This document shows positions 12,601 through 24,345 of a DNA stretch of 64,000 bases, piece after piece; position 1 is the first letter of the stretch, and the number at the start of each line of letters is the position of its first letter. The stretch is from contig OU015496.1 of NCBI GenBank assembly GCA_907164885.2, forward strand, positions 137,117,610-137,181,609, given 5' to 3'. The DNA is from Dolomedes plantarius (lineage: Eukaryota > Arthropoda > Arachnida > Araneae > Dolomedidae). Under the pieces are notes generated by a model. It was not told the origin of the DNA. It was given only the letters and a program-made list of their open reading frames with translations, and searched no databases. Made by a program: the position numbers and the translations under genes.

Positions 12601-13081
12601 CTGCTTGCTTAGCGAAAACTAACTGACTGACAAAGTGAGAGCAGAGCCTTTGAACTGTCTACTAGAATGTGTCTACTGTCTAGACAAGTCGGCGGTGGAA
12701 TAAGAATGCTACGGCGCGGCGCCAACTTAGCGCTTGCCGGTCAGTTACTGTTGTTCAGTTTTTGACATTTTTTTCAAATTTTAAGCCTCATGCGCGAAAA
12801 GAATATATCATCTAAAAGTTATAATTTTTTTAGGTTGAAACTACGCTATATAGTAACAATTTATGGCTGTTGCATTATTAAAAATTACAAAAAACTATTG
12901 TTATTATTTTTTTTAAATTTCAATTTTTAACATATTTTTTCAAACTTTCGGCCTCATGCGCGAACTGAAGATGTCAACTTAGAATTTATTATTTTTTTTT
13001 ACACAATTGAGGATACCAAACTACAACTTTTGAGAGGTAACGCGATTCCGAAATAAAAAAATCGATTTTTTCGATCCAACC
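9654..13081 (-). mobile_element. TIR DNA transposon of unassigned family (copy 1)
   Basis: The ends are GGGTGGTTCGAAAAAATTGA on the left and its near complement finishing CGATCCAACC on the right, each beside a TA (9652-9653 and 13082-13083). The inverted repeat extends about 200 bases inward and includes TTCGCGCATGAGGC. CA-rich arrays flank both sides. One minus-strand gene, now broken, fills most of the element. Its blocks match the gene in the element starting at 16039, whose ends also begin GGGCGG after TA. I do not recognise the superfamily; TA target duplication and DDE-like blocks suggest a cut-and-paste transposon. Confidence 0.8.
10191..12465 (-). pseudogene. putative transposase of unassigned family, broken
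   Basis: The start M-G-H-P-K-T-S-K at 12465 opens a cysteine-rich N-terminal part (S-C-K-C, C-S-C, C-K-C about 12090-11990, probably zinc binding). Then come S-K-I-R-R-E-K, F-D-G-R-K-D, K-Y-L-G-H, G-C-D-R-T-P-T-N-T-G (about 11275), N-E-L-P-F-R-H-L (about 11165) with D-G-D-T-T-G-P and F-S-G, then R-W-L-T-C-A-N-R-I, P-V-W-F-G-I-K, and finally K-F-P-C-H-T-Q-S-V-E-R near 10360. Stops and frameshifts split it into at least five frames. The same block order occurs at 16306-18292. Conserved acids in F-D-G and G-C-D would fit an RNase H-fold DDE nuclease; that is inference. No known family name is claimed. Confidence 0.7.
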
Positions 13082-13083
13082 TA

Positions 13084-13185
<102 letters not shown>

Positions 13186-13290
13186 GTAACATACCGGCCC
13201 GGCACCGTGGATGGTGATCGGAACCGGCATGCCACAGCGGTGTAGTCGAGTTGAGTGGCCAAAAATAAACCCCTTTCACATCTGCAAATA

Positions 13291-14509
13291 CACTGAAGTG
13301 CCACTGAATTAGGGATAGCAAAGCCTATGCAAATTGTGTAGCGCTGCGCATCATGTATGCGCAAGTGAGGGCGCTGTGGTAACTTAATATATAGCGCGTA
13401 ATGTGGTTGTTCTGAATTAGTTGTTGGAATTGCCAGTATGGGTAAACTGCCTGATTTAGACGCCTTCGATCGCGGACAAATCGTAGGTGCGCGACGCATG
13501 GGCCATTCAATTTCCGAAATCGCCAGACAGCTAGGTTTTCAAGGTCGACAGTGTCTAGAGTATACCAAGAATACATGGATGGTGGGAAAAAAACTAGCGA
13601 TCGGGAAAACTACAAAGGACAATTAGACTTGACAGTGCGTGGTGAGAGACGGCTCAGGCTTATTGTACGTAGCCAGCAAAGCCAAACATTAGCTCAAATT
13701 ACCACCCAGTTTAATGACGGTGCCAGTCGTACAGTCAGTAAACGGACTGTGCAATGCTCGCTTCACCGTATGGGTTTCGGGAGCCGTCGACCTACGAGAG
13801 TACCATTGCTCTATACTTGCCACCGGGCTGCACGTCTTGCCTGGGCAAGAGAGCACACAAACTGGAGTGTAGAGGACTGGAAACGAGTAGCATGGAGTGA
13901 TGAGTCTCGATTCCGACTACTTAACGCCGACAGGAGGCTGAGAATATGGCGTCAGGCTCATGAAGCCATGGATCCTGCATGCCTGGCTGGAACTGTACAA
14001 GGGCATGGTGGCTCAATCATGGTCTGGGGTGTTTTTTCGTGGCACAGTTTGGGATCTTTGGTGCGTGTACCAACCTCCCTCAATGCAATTCGGTACGTAG
14101 AGTTGCTGGGTGATCACCTCCATCCGTTTATGCTGTTCTGTTATCCGTACGGTAATGGAGTTTTCCAGCAAGACAACTGCACCTCTCACAAGTCCCGGTT
14201 GGCTACTGGCTGGTTGGATGAGCATTCCTCTGACTTTTCTGTCATGAATTGGCCACCTACATGCCCAGACTTAAATCATATTGAGCATCTTTGGGATGCT
14301 TTGGAACAATGCGTTAAAGGCCATCACACAGCACCAAAGAACCTTACTGAATTATGGACAGCTTTAGCCAATATTTGGCAAGTTATTCCCGTGGAACGTT
14401 CCCAGAAACTTGTTGAATCTATGCCTCGTCGTGTGGCAGCCGTTATCAAGGCCAGAGGAGGTCCAACTCGTTACTAGGTAGGTATCCCTAATTCAGTGGC
14501 ACTTCAGTG
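13291..14509 (+). mobile_element. Tc1-like transposon, 1219 bp (copy 1)
   Basis: Perfect 27-bp inverted ends start CACTGAAGTGCCACTGAA, each beside TA (13289-13290 and 14510-14511). A second copy of the same length lies at 24346-25564. Unlike most TA-target elements here it is not in a microsatellite. One almost complete transposase lies inside. Confidence 0.95.
13438..14477 (+). pseudogene. Tc1-like transposase, one frameshift
   Basis: The ATG at 13438 starts M-G-K-L-P-D-L-D-A-F-D-R-G, followed by a helix-turn-helix (S-I-S-E-I-A-R-Q-L-G). A one-base loss near 13540, judged against the copy at 24494, shifts the frame; the rest is open to the TAG at 14475-14477. Catalytic blocks are W-S-D-E-S-R-F, F-Q-Q-D-N-C and P-D-L-N-H-I-E. 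I count 36 residues between the second D and the E, two more than in standard Tc1, which fits the spacing described for DD36E elements. At about 346 codons it has normal family length. It is one indel from an open frame, so it moved fairly recently. Confidence 0.92.
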
Positions 14510-14511
14510 TA

Positions 14512-14870
14512 CTATTTTATTGACATTCTGCTAGAAAGATTACAGCGTCTTTATCAAGCAACAGAATCATGCCAAAATCCGCTCTTGGAGGCATGTTTGA
14601 GTTTTTATAGACTTTACGAGCCCTCGTCACATGACCTATTAGTTCTGCAATTATTGCTTAAACCCAGGAATCTGGGACAGAAGCCATTTGTTTTCTTATA
14701 TAACTTTCGCACGAGAGATAGAAGATTTTAAGGGACGATATATTGATTGCATTCTTTATTTTTGGGAAACTTACAATTCCTTTGTTCTTAAAACGAAAAC
14801 GAAATTAACTTTACGCCCAAGGGAATTTAAAAGAATTTAGAAATTAGTTCAGGTTTTTGGGTTTTGTATG

Positions 14871-14872
<2 letters not shown>
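14512..14872. other. no gene seen
   Basis: Single-copy-looking sequence between a Tc1-like element and a TA array. No motif recognised. Confidence 0.4.

Positions 14873-14913
<41 letters not shown>
14873..14913. repeat. (TA)n microsatellite, left flank of a transposon
   Basis: The TA array ends at the first base of the element at 14914. Confidence 0.95.
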
Positions 14914-14916
<3 letters not shown>

Positions 14917-15961
14917 GGTGTTGCCGAATTCGACCGATAAATTCAGAGGGGTGATAGTAGGCATCAAGAGGATGAAAAATTGCCATAGAACATGGGGTAG
15001 CAAATCTCGTATTGTCGGAGAAAATCGCAAAAATGGTTATGAAGGGTACGATGTCGAGTGGAACAAAAAGAGTCAATACTAAGTAGAAAAACATTTATTT
15101 TACGTAAAGCAGGATTTCTATACTGACATTGCATCACAGATCAATGTCAGAAAGGAGACAACGAGAAATTTTTATAGTAATTGTTCGAAGCTGCGGCCGC
15201 GAACGTCATTCATTGCACAGCCGACACTGACGGACGAAGGACTGCCAAACACGTTCAAACATACCAGGCGGGAAAATGTGACTCATTCTGTGTGGCATCA
15301 AGCATCCAGCGTACGAACTCTAACCGAAGGGGGTAATCGGCATCGGGTAGGCGTTGGACCTTCTGAACGTGGAAGGGGTGCATCTTTTCAGCACGCAGAA
15401 CCTTCCGCGCGTTTTCGTGACGAATACCCAGTTCATCTGCAACCGATCTTTTACTGGTCAACGGGGAATCGGCAAACCGTTGCAATACTCGGTTTTCTGT
15501 TTAAGGTGTGCGCACACTGCGTTATTGCACTGCTTTACGCCTCGTTATTTCGAAAGATCCCTTCTTCCGCAGCCGTCGATCGATGTTCGTGAAGGTGGTG
15601 TGGTGTGGACAACGCCTCCTCGTATATTGCTCTTGGTACATCCTCTGAGCTAGGCGTTCATTTCTGCTCGGCCGTAAATCAAATGCACATCCGTATATTC
15701 CTCTTACGGGTAATCCGACATGTTGTTTCCGAATGAAGTTTAAAGCCCGCGAGTTCTGCAATGCCCACTAATTAAAACTTGCTGGTTGCTTTTATTTTCC
15801 CCATACGAATGGGAAATTTGCATACGAGAAGGTTTCTTCTTCTCGACCGCAGTGCTCCTAATCCGCGCATTCGTTTGGCCACTCTACATTTGCGATTTTT
15901 ATTACTCTTGATGCCTACTAGCACCCCTCTGAATTTGTCAGTCGAATTCGGCAACACCATG
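14914..15961 (-). mobile_element. non-autonomous TA-target transposon, mariner-related
   Basis: The left end CAGGGTGTTGCCGAATTCGA has a near-complement finishing TTCGGCAACACCATG on the right. Similarity of the two ends runs about 60 bases, and both abut (TA)n. The inside holds only the N-terminal part of a transposase on the minus strand, so the element is an internal-deletion derivative. The TA array on its right, 15962-16038, is shared with the next element. Confidence 0.88.
15255..15761 (-). pseudogene. N-terminal fragment of mariner-related transposase
   Basis: From about 15700 the minus strand reads R-N-E-R-L-A-Q-R-M-Y-Q-E-Q-Y, then T-F-T-N-I-D-R-R-L-R-K-K-G-S-F, the helix-turn-helix seen at the start of many arthropod mariner-like transposases (DUF4817 type). 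A frame change leads to S-V-A-D-E-L-G-I and H-V-Q-K-V-Q-R-L-P-D-A-D-Y-P-L-R, the region just before the first catalytic acid. The frame then stops at 15255 and no catalytic core follows. The gene is truncated and broken. Confidence 0.7.
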
Positions 15962-15972
15962 TATATATATAT

Positions 15973-16038
<66 letters not shown>
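15962..16038. repeat. (TA)n array shared by two transposons
   Basis: This array is bounded on the left by the end of one TA-target element and on the right by the start of another. The simplest reading is a single array hit twice. Confidence 0.95.
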
Positions 16039-16039
<1 letters not shown>

Positions 16040-16109
16040 GGCGGAGCGTAAAAAAAAAGTTTTCGATTTTGTTTTTGCCCTAGTGCGGAAAAGTTGGGTA
16101 CTGGTGGGT

Positions 16110-16235
16110 AGGTCACGTATGCAAAGTTTTGGGAAAAACAAAAAATATCTTCCGTCTCCATTTTGGCCGTGATTTTTAGCAGATTTTTACCATAGAGTTA
16201 CAAATGCGTATTTCCATTGTTTTGTATGCAACTCG
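16110..16235. repeat. subterminal inverted repeat of module A, left arm
   Basis: Contains AAAATATCTTCCGTCTCCAT. The matching inverted arm is at 18429-18553. Confidence 0.85.
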
Positions 16236-16305
16236 TCATTTTGTTCTTAAATAAAATACAGAGGTAATTCGAAACTTAATACAGAAAGGTAGCAGCTGAC
16301 ACACT

Positions 16306-18292
16306 GTGTTCAGAAAGGTAAAGAAATATTTTGGCATGAAAACATTGTCAACAACAACTTTACAAACGAAGCTTAAAACCTTCGTGAAAGACTCGCGGAA
16401 ATTGTTCGACATTTCTTCATGTAAGTGTTTTTCTTTTAACAAATGTTCTTGCCCAAAGCATAATAGGATCCCTGAAATGGAAAGAACTTTTCTTATAGAC
16501 CAACGGGCACTTAGGCAAATGTCCATAGGCACAGTCGACTAAAAAAAAACTGAAAGTTGAGGAAATGAGCCGATAGCAAGCAGAAAGAGACAGAAGCATT
16601 AAGTCTTAAAATAAACGTTTCGCCATCTGTTATTCCATGTAGGCTCATATTTCCTGATCCAGATTCTGACGTGGATCCACATAACTCCGATAGTGTCACA
16701 GATTACTTGAAGCTTTCCCCATCCACATCCAAGATGACTCAATCTGAAGGGAAAAAGACGTTACGATCAAGTCGATACCCAGCAGTAGCTATAGCTTGTG
16801 ACAGAACCGGAGTTTCAGATCGGGCTGGAGTCATCATTGCAAGCACTGTTTTGGAAGATTTGGGGATGATTACCGAAACAGACACTTTAATTGTAATTGA
16901 TAGACATAAAATAAGAAGAGAGAGAAAAAATTCGGAAAGGATATCAGCAAGGAAATGAAAGACAGCTGGAACAACTGAAGAGACTTTATTTTGACGGAAG
17001 TAAGGACAAAACTCTAATGCAAGATAGCGTAGGGGGAAAGATGTAGCAGAAAACAGTCCTGGAAGAACACGTTACAATGATTAAGGAACCTGGAAGTGAG
17101 TACCTCGGACACATAGAACTAACCTCTTCATCAGCTTTGAGTATTTCTCAAATGATGATGCAATTGATGGAGAATAAGATTATTGACATTCATCAACTAG
17201 TAGTAGCAATAGGGTGCTATGGAACAGTCGGTAATACTGGCTATAAAATCGGCTTGATTCGCCTTTCTGGGGACGCCATTGGGAACCCTTGAACTGGTTT
17301 ATCTGACAGTTACACGCAAATGAGTTGCCACTCCGACATTTAGTGCAGCATTTGGATGGTGGAACGAGTGGTCCAAATGCATTTTCTGGTCCTACTGGGA
17401 AAGCATTGGCAAATTGTAAAAACCTCCCAGTTGAGAGATTTGTAGAGATTTCGAGCGAATTTCCGAAAATCGACATAAAGTATCTCAGCACACACAAGCG
17501 ATAGCTTTGGGATATTTGTCAAGCTGTCACAAATAGAAACTGCTCATCAAGTTTGTCACAAAAGCACCCTGGGAAAATGTCTCATGCACGTTGGCTAACA
17601 ACTGCAAATCGAATAAAGCGTTTATACATTAGCTCATCAGAGCCTTCAAACCAACTTCAAACCCTGGCAGAGTTCATCATGAAAGTGTACCCACCTATGT
17701 GGTTTACAGTTAAATTAAGTTCATATTGCACGTATGGTCCACGAAATTTGTGGAACACAATAAACGTCTCACGCTATCTTAAAAACGATTTAAAGACTGT
17801 GGTCGATCCCATTATCCAGAGAAATGGGTATTTCGAACACCGGGAAGCAATAATCTTGTCAATGATCACAGACGACAGACAGTCCATTCGAGAACTTGGA
17901 CTACGTAGGATTTTACGAGCAAGAAAGGAAAAAAAAAGGAAGGAATCAGACACTATAACATTCCGTCCCTCAACTTCGAGTAAGTTTCATATATAGACCT
18001 TACTGATTGGTAGAAATGTAATTTGACGGAATCCCCAATAACATCTTACTTGACAGAAGATGATTTGAGAAATTTGATTTCCAGTGGAGAGTATGTAGCT
18101 CAACACCTGGGAAGCCTAAAATTTCCTTGCCACACTCAAAGTGTTGAACGTTTCTTGAAACAAGTAACATAGGTTTCTGCGACTGTGTGTGGAGAAAATA
18201 AGCGTGACGGTTCAGTTAGAATCCAAAATGAGTCGAGAAAAGCTATGCTATCATTTGAAACCAAATGCGAGTACCGAGTAAATCCGGAATAA
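16306..18292 (+). pseudogene. putative transposase of unassigned family (module A), broken
   Basis: This is the same block order as the gene at 10191-12465: S-C-K-C and C-S-C (about 16415-16455), A-C-D-R-T-G-V-S-D-R-A (about 16795), H-K-I-R-R-E-R, Y-F-D-G-S-K-D (about 16988), E-Y-L-G-H (about 17100), N-T-G-Y, N-E-L-P-L-R-H-L with D-G-G-T-S-G-P and F-S-G (about 17310-17390), A-R-W-L-T-T-A-N-R-I (about 17583), P-P-M-W-F-T-V-K, and K-F-P-C-H-T-Q-S-V-E-R (about 18120). The block reading G-C-D-R-T in the other copy is G-C-Y-G-T here, losing a candidate catalytic acid. Stops and frameshifts are frequent, and the first part of the N-terminus is missing. Nonfunctional; useful for defining the family. 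Confidence 0.7.
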
Positions 18293-18428
18293 CTGCAAGG
18301 GCAAAGGAGTTAAGTGCCGATATGGTTGGGTGGATGGGTGGGCACGGGTGGAACTCGCAATGCAGCCACCTACCCGTGGTGAGTTCTGGGGTTTTTTCTG
18401 AATTTTATTTCAGAAAAAGCGAAAAGCT

Positions 18429-18553
18429 GCATACAAAACAATGGAAATACACATTTTTAACTCTATGTAAAAATCTGCTAAACATCACGGCCAAAATGGA
18501 GACGGAAGATATTTTTTGTTTTTCCCAAAACTTTACATACGTGATCTACCCAC
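18429..18553. repeat. subterminal inverted repeat of module A, right arm
   Basis: Reverse complement of 16110-16235 with few differences. It ends at the fusion point with module B. Confidence 0.85.
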
Positions 18554-18958
18554 TAGTCCAGTCAAATTGTGTTTTTCGGAGGAAAGTTTTGGGGTAGTTT
18601 TGATTTCTTCCATTTTATATGTTTTTTGTGGTGCTGAATCCGAATCTGAGGTTTGTTAACAAAATTTCGTGACGCAACATTGAAGAAAATGCAAAAAAAG
18701 GTAAAAATTTTCATTTTTTGGCGGTTTTTTGCTTATAACTCGGAAACTATCAACTTTTCATATATAATCCTATTTATCAAAATTAAAGTACATAAAATTT
18801 CCTACAAATTTCACTATTTAGGTTTTTTTCTCCGATGGACCGTTTGGGCTCAAGCGCTATTTGAAAATTGGCGTATTTCGGCTGTCTCCACCAAAACCTA
18901 CTTTTTCCACTCCAAAATTCTAATTTATTATTAATGGCTGTCAATTAGTGAATTCCTC
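18553..18958. repeat. long inverted repeat of module B, left arm
   Basis: Includes CTCCGATGGACCGTTTGGGC, matched in reverse complement by the arm at 21213-21607 with a few substitutions. About 400 bases long. Confidence 0.9.
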
Positions 18959-19173
18959 CCAGTTCTCTGCACATACCTTATTTAGATCGTATATGTAGAG
19001 GTACAGGTAATTTTTTCAAAAATAAAATAATGTTCAAGTTATTTAAAGAAGTCCGAAATTGTACAAATTAGTTGTAATTGTTACAAAAAAGTTGAAATTC
19101 CAAAGAAAAATCTTGAAAAATTATTACATTTTATTATATTGTATTACAATACATATGATCATATATTACATTA

Positions 19174-20764
19174 TTATATAAGCCGTTGTCGTTTAGAGGG
19201 TCCTGGCTGAGGTTCTTCGAAGGCGGCGAGTCCTGGCACAGGTTCGGGTTGTTCTGTCGTCAGAGTCGGGGCTTGTTCATCTGGAAAATGAAAGAGGTGG
19301 TGAGAAAACAACAACTTGTGATCATATCTTAAGGAGAGATGAGTGATTACGAAATAGATTGTGAGATTAGACATACCTTCCGCATCATGTAAGCGTATTT
19401 CTTCAGTCTGTTCTTCAGTCTGTACCCATGACGTGAAAGGTGCTGTATCCGTTGATTGTATGTACATTAAAATCAGCATTATCGTACACCTGCTGTGAAA
19501 AGCATGGCTGGTTAACTTTCAGAGGATCGCTGCTGACAGCGGATGCTTCCAGGCGGACAGCCTCTGTGTAAGTCGAACAAAATCCCAATGAGGAAACCAC
19601 ATCGACTAATTTCCTTGAGCCGTACTTCTTGTACAGAAAACACTGCCAACCCTACGAGGACTGGTGAAACGAATGATCTGGGCCTCACTGCTGCTACAAG
19701 ACTATGAGCCAGTGCTGTGTTCTTCTTCTTCCACATATCATGGTCCCCACGTTTTTTGTTTAGTACAACTGTTTCCATAAATGTACGGAGACTTTCAGGA
19801 ATGAGTTCTTCATTTCCTTCCAAAATTTATCAGGTGAGGGGTACTGTTCTGTCTCATAAACCTGGCTCCGGATATCCTCAACAACAATTGCAGCAGCCGT
19901 CTTAATAATCCGGAGTCTTTCCTCTTGTTCATTTTTTAACGCCTGCTGGTACCAAGCATCATTTAAAATTTTATACCCTGTGTTTTTGAAACACACTACC
20001 AGCTTCTTGTTTGGAGAAAAGGTCATTATTATATCGCTTCCATATTTTTTGAGTAGATGAGCTTTAACTGTCTTTATGTCAGGACGATAATCACCCTTGA
20101 TTTCGTCCACCAACTCGTCTAGAGTAAACTGACATTCTCCATCACTATTCTCAAGATAAGTGTAGGCATATTCCATTGCTGCTTCAACATGATTGGCAAA
20201 TGGACCCCTTTTTCTCTTCTCTTGAATTTTTGGGCGATTGTACAATTTTCTCATGCATAAACTATGATACTGACAATCAGAAACCACCAAGTCTGAGACA
20301 GGCAAAAGACGTTTGATTATGGCTTGTCCATACTCATCACCACGTTCTTCTGCCCTTTTTATGATAGTTTCCTTGACTTTCAAAATTTGAACCTGATACA
20401 CAATATTACGATTGGTTTTCTTTTTTCTTTGTTGTTCTATAAAGTCAGGTGTTATGACGAGGCCACACATAAAACAATGAGTTTTGAAATTGAAATGCGC
20501 TTCAGTAGAACGTCTTTTGACTTGCTCTCTACCCTGTTCCGCCTTCTTCAAATGAGCTGCAATCATTCTTTTATTAATGTAGTTTGTACGACATCGCTCA
20601 TGAACATCAACTGCAGATTTTTCACGTAGCTGAACATGCTCACCATCCTTCCTCTTCTTTCTTGACTCGATAAACGTTTTCAAACCTCTTTGTCGCACCG
20701 TTATCACCTTCTCTACGTTATTATCCAGCACTTCATCACAGATAAAACACACATTTGAAGCCAT
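19174..20764 (-). pseudogene. uncharacterised zinc-cluster protein of module B, frameshifted
   Basis: The gene starts M-A-S-N-V-C-F-I-C-D at 20764. A long clean frame runs about 315 codons with paired cysteines: C-F-I-C near the start, H-E-R-C, C-F-M-C-G, and C-Q-Y-H-S-L-C, probably zinc binding. It then shifts frame near 19810 (into I-P-E-S-L-R-T-F-M-E), again near 19645 (Y-K-K-Y-G-S-R-K-L) and again near 19440. The last exon reads D-E-Q-A-P-T-L-T-T-E-Q and ends at the TAA of 19174-19176. A short intron (19281-19376) with GTATGT and TTTTCCAG borders joins the last two parts. I recall similar uncharacterised proteins in arthropod and cnidarian genomes but no function. No DDE motif is evident. 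Confidence 0.65.
19281..19376 (-). other. predicted intron in module B gene
   Basis: On the minus strand the donor is GAAG|GTATGT and the acceptor CATTTTCCAG|ATGAAC with a pyrimidine-rich run before it. Removing 96 bases keeps a sensible proline- and glutamate-rich C-terminus. Confidence 0.55.
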
Positions 20765-20949
20765 TTTTAACACTACGCGTAAATATAACTTTTGAATCGT
20801 GTTGTCGTTGGATTCTAACACTGAACTACTTACTTCCTTCGCACTGCCACTGGTAGGAATCGGATGGCCGGTGTTTTTATTTTTTGTTTTTTTTTGGAGG
20901 GGGGAGGGGAGCAAACCTCGTGAACAATATGAAGGAACTTGAGACTGGG

Positions 20950-20983
20950 TCAACACCCCTATATCGGATATAGGGAGTGTTGA
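20950..20983. promoter_or_regulatory. small hairpin upstream of module B gene
   Basis: TCAACAC and GTGTTGA enclose CCCTATATC and GATATAGGG, with a one-base loop and one bulge. It lies about 190 bases upstream of the minus-strand start codon. Role unknown. Confidence 0.35.
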
Positions 20984-21212
20984 TTGGGTACGCATGTACA
21001 CGGTGCCGTAGTTGGCCTTGAATCGTCTGTGAAGGAATAGAATGGAAGGAAAGAGGGCTTTTAAACCAAACGGGGCAGTTATAAAATCATTTAGTGAGGC
21101 TCGCCGAGAATAAATAACATGAAAAGACGTACAAGACGGAATTATATTTGCACAGAATTTAAATACAATGTGATTTTGAAAATCCTACATTGTATTGGAA
21201 GGAGGAATTAAA

Positions 21213-21607
21213 TGACAGCCTTTAATGATAAGTTTTGGAGTGTAAAAAGTGGGTTTTTGCGGAGCCAGCCGAAATACGCCAATTTTCAAATAGCGCTTGA
21301 GCCCAAACGGTCCGTCGGAGAAAAAAACCTAAATAGTGAAATTTGTAGGAAATTTTATGTACTTTAATTTTAATAAATAGGATTATATACGAAAAGTTGA
21401 TAGTTTCAGAGTTATAAGCAAAAAACCGCCAAAAAATGAAAATTTTCACCTTTTTTTGCATTTTTTTCAATGTTGCGTCACGAAATTTTGTTAACAAACC
21501 TCAGATTCGGATTCAGCACCCCAAAAAACATATAAAATAGAAGAAATCAAAACTACCCCAAAATTTTCCCTTGAGGGCCCCTTTTGAGCACAAATTGACT
21601 GGACTAC
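21213..21607. repeat. long inverted repeat of module B, right arm
   Basis: Inverse partner of 18553-18958, followed by the shared 70-bp outer end. Confidence 0.9.
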
Positions 21608-21673
21608 ACCAGTACCCAACTTTTCCGCACTAGGGCAAAAGCAAAATCGAAAACTTTTTTTTTACGCTCCGCC

Positions 21674-21836
<163 letters not shown>

Positions 21837-22712
21837 ATGTATGTAATGACACCCTCCAAATAAAATCTTTTTACCTTTTTGCAATTTGTGATGAGCCATC
21901 ATAACTTGCAGAAAAATTATTCGTCTCTGTGTCCAATGAACATCAGATACAAAGTGCAAGCTCATTACAATTTCTAAACAAGACGTGGATAAAAAGTTTT
22001 CCAAGAGTTACTAAAAGACTTGTTTCCAAGTCATTTCTCGCAAAGCAAAATCAATGCCTGTCTTTTGTTCGTGACATTTATCCTAGGACTGTCAAACAAA
22101 CAAAACTCCCCAAAAATTAAAATTCTTTCAAAACAATTTTCTTTTTTCTGAGTGTAAAATGCTTTTACCCTCTGGTAAGCCCCGAGTTTGAATTGCAAAA
22201 TTTTAAATTCTCCAAAACTGCTCTCTTTCCACGTGCGGTCTTTAAAAGCAATCAAAATCTTTTACTTTTATTTCTCTCTTCTGCGATAACTAAGAACTTT
22301 GTTTGGGACCATTTTTATGGATTCTTTTCTAAGAGTATGTGGATAAATTTTATTTTATAGAGTGATAGGAGAGTAAGAAGTTACAACATGGATGTAAAAA
22401 GTTAGAAATATATTAATGAATTGAAATGTATGCAATAATTGAGGCAAATTAATTTTACTCGATAGAAATTTAAAAAAAAATCTTTTCTGACTTGATACAT
22501 TTCTTAAATATGTTTTCATTTATACTTACTTTAATCTTGGTTGTAATGTGAAAATAAATGAGATGTGTATTTAGAGTGAAATACCTTTAAATAAAGCAGT
22601 TTTAAATCATCTTTTACGTTGTATCAATGATTATCATTGTTGATAAGAAATAAAAGTACATTTAGAGGATTTACATATACTTTGATAAAAGAATGGAAAA
22701 CAATTGTTTTGG

Positions 22713-22717
<5 letters not shown>
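21837..22717. other. AT-rich stretch, no gene seen
   Basis: No terminal repeats or coding motifs are seen. Confidence 0.5.
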
Positions 22718-22745
<28 letters not shown>

Positions 22746-22795
22746 CTAGTATATATACTAGTATATATATATACACCATTGGTATATATACTAGT
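22718..22795. repeat. interrupted (TA)n with ACTAGT units
   Basis: TA repeats are broken three times by ACTAGT, itself palindromic. Confidence 0.9.
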
Positions 22796-23215
22796 GCATT
22801 AGATACGAAACTAGAAAATTATCGGTATTCCTTTTTTACTGTGTTAGGGCTTCATTTCTGTATTTTCCAGAGCCCATAAACGAGAATTATTATGCGTCAT
22901 AAAATACTTGTGCATGCTAATTGCTAGCCGTTGAAAGAAAATATCAGTTTCTAAGAACTGCTGTTATTTAGCAATCATTATACTTGCACAATTCTTATAC
23001 TGGTAACTAGCTTATGTTATTACGTGTTAGCAATAAATTTTCTACTTATGCTCCAGGGAATAAACCTGAACTACACTTTATTCTGCAGATGTATTGAAAG
23101 ATAGAATCTTATGTAAATAATATTTTTTTTCTTATACCGATAGTGTTAGATGTTAAAAACTCTGAGAAAATTTTAATCCTAAATTTAAGTAGTTTTGAAA
23201 ATTTAAGTAGTATGT
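22796..23215 (+). repeat. dispersed repeat, copy P (empty Helitron site)
   Basis: This sequence is homologous, in reverse orientation, to the two flanks of the Helitron at 31522-36596. The segment CCATAAACGAGAATTA lies on one side of the junction and CATAAAATAC on the other. Here they are separated by only seven bases, so this copy shows the site before Helitron insertion. The nature of the repeat itself is unknown. Confidence 0.75.
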
Positions 23216-24100
23216 TAGGAAAATTTCGGTTCATTTTATATGGCAGTCAGTTAAACAAACACAAATAAATGCATGCAATATATTTTATAAGCACTAAATT
23301 GAATTGTACAAACAAACTAATATAATTTAATTTGTCATGTTTAATTTTCATTCTGTTATAAAAAATATATGAGGTAAGTTTGTTTCGAAAAATATTTTAA
23401 GGTAATATACACACTAATTTTATTTGTCTTACCCTAAAAATGGCTAAAATCTAAACATAAATAATCCAGATATTAATTTTCTGCTCTTTAGCTGTCTAAT
23501 ATAATATGATAGATGCAAGATATTTAATTTTTATGACTATTAACGAAGAAGGACTTTTTTTTAATCGTTTTTCATGTCACAGTTAATCATTTGTCAAAAG
23601 TTTCAAAATAAAAACAAAACAAAAATTAACACAATGTATTTGTTATACGAAATTTATACAGAAAATTAGGACCGGTAAATTTAACTCTTCAGCTATAGCT
23701 ACAAACGTCAACTTATGTTAGAGAATATTTGTAATCCAATTTTTTTACGCCTATTTTTGCTTTACTACTCAACCGAATTTTTTACTTTTTAAATTAAATT
23801 AAATTGTTTTCCTTTACTGAAATGTGCTTAAAACTTTTCTCAAGAAGGCTGGTACACACTAATTGTTTTCTAGGAAAACTAATGGCTTACGATCCAAGAG
23901 ATATATTCATACATTCGTACGTATGTAATACAGTGAAAATTCGCTATGATCGCCAGTCATGGTATCGATGAAAAGTCACCATTTTCAGAGGTGGCCGTGG
24001 AATAGCGGTGCATTACTCTATTGCGGGCAGTAATGTTTCCGGAAAAAATTGGACGCTTTTAAGAGTAGGCCTTCGAATAGGGGTGCTTAATTAGAGAAAT
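23216..24100. other. AT-rich stretch, no gene seen
   Basis: No gene or terminal repeat is recognised. The stretch 23935-24100 is slightly less AT-rich. Confidence 0.5.
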
Positions 24101-24344
<244 letters not shown>

Positions 24345-24345
24345 A

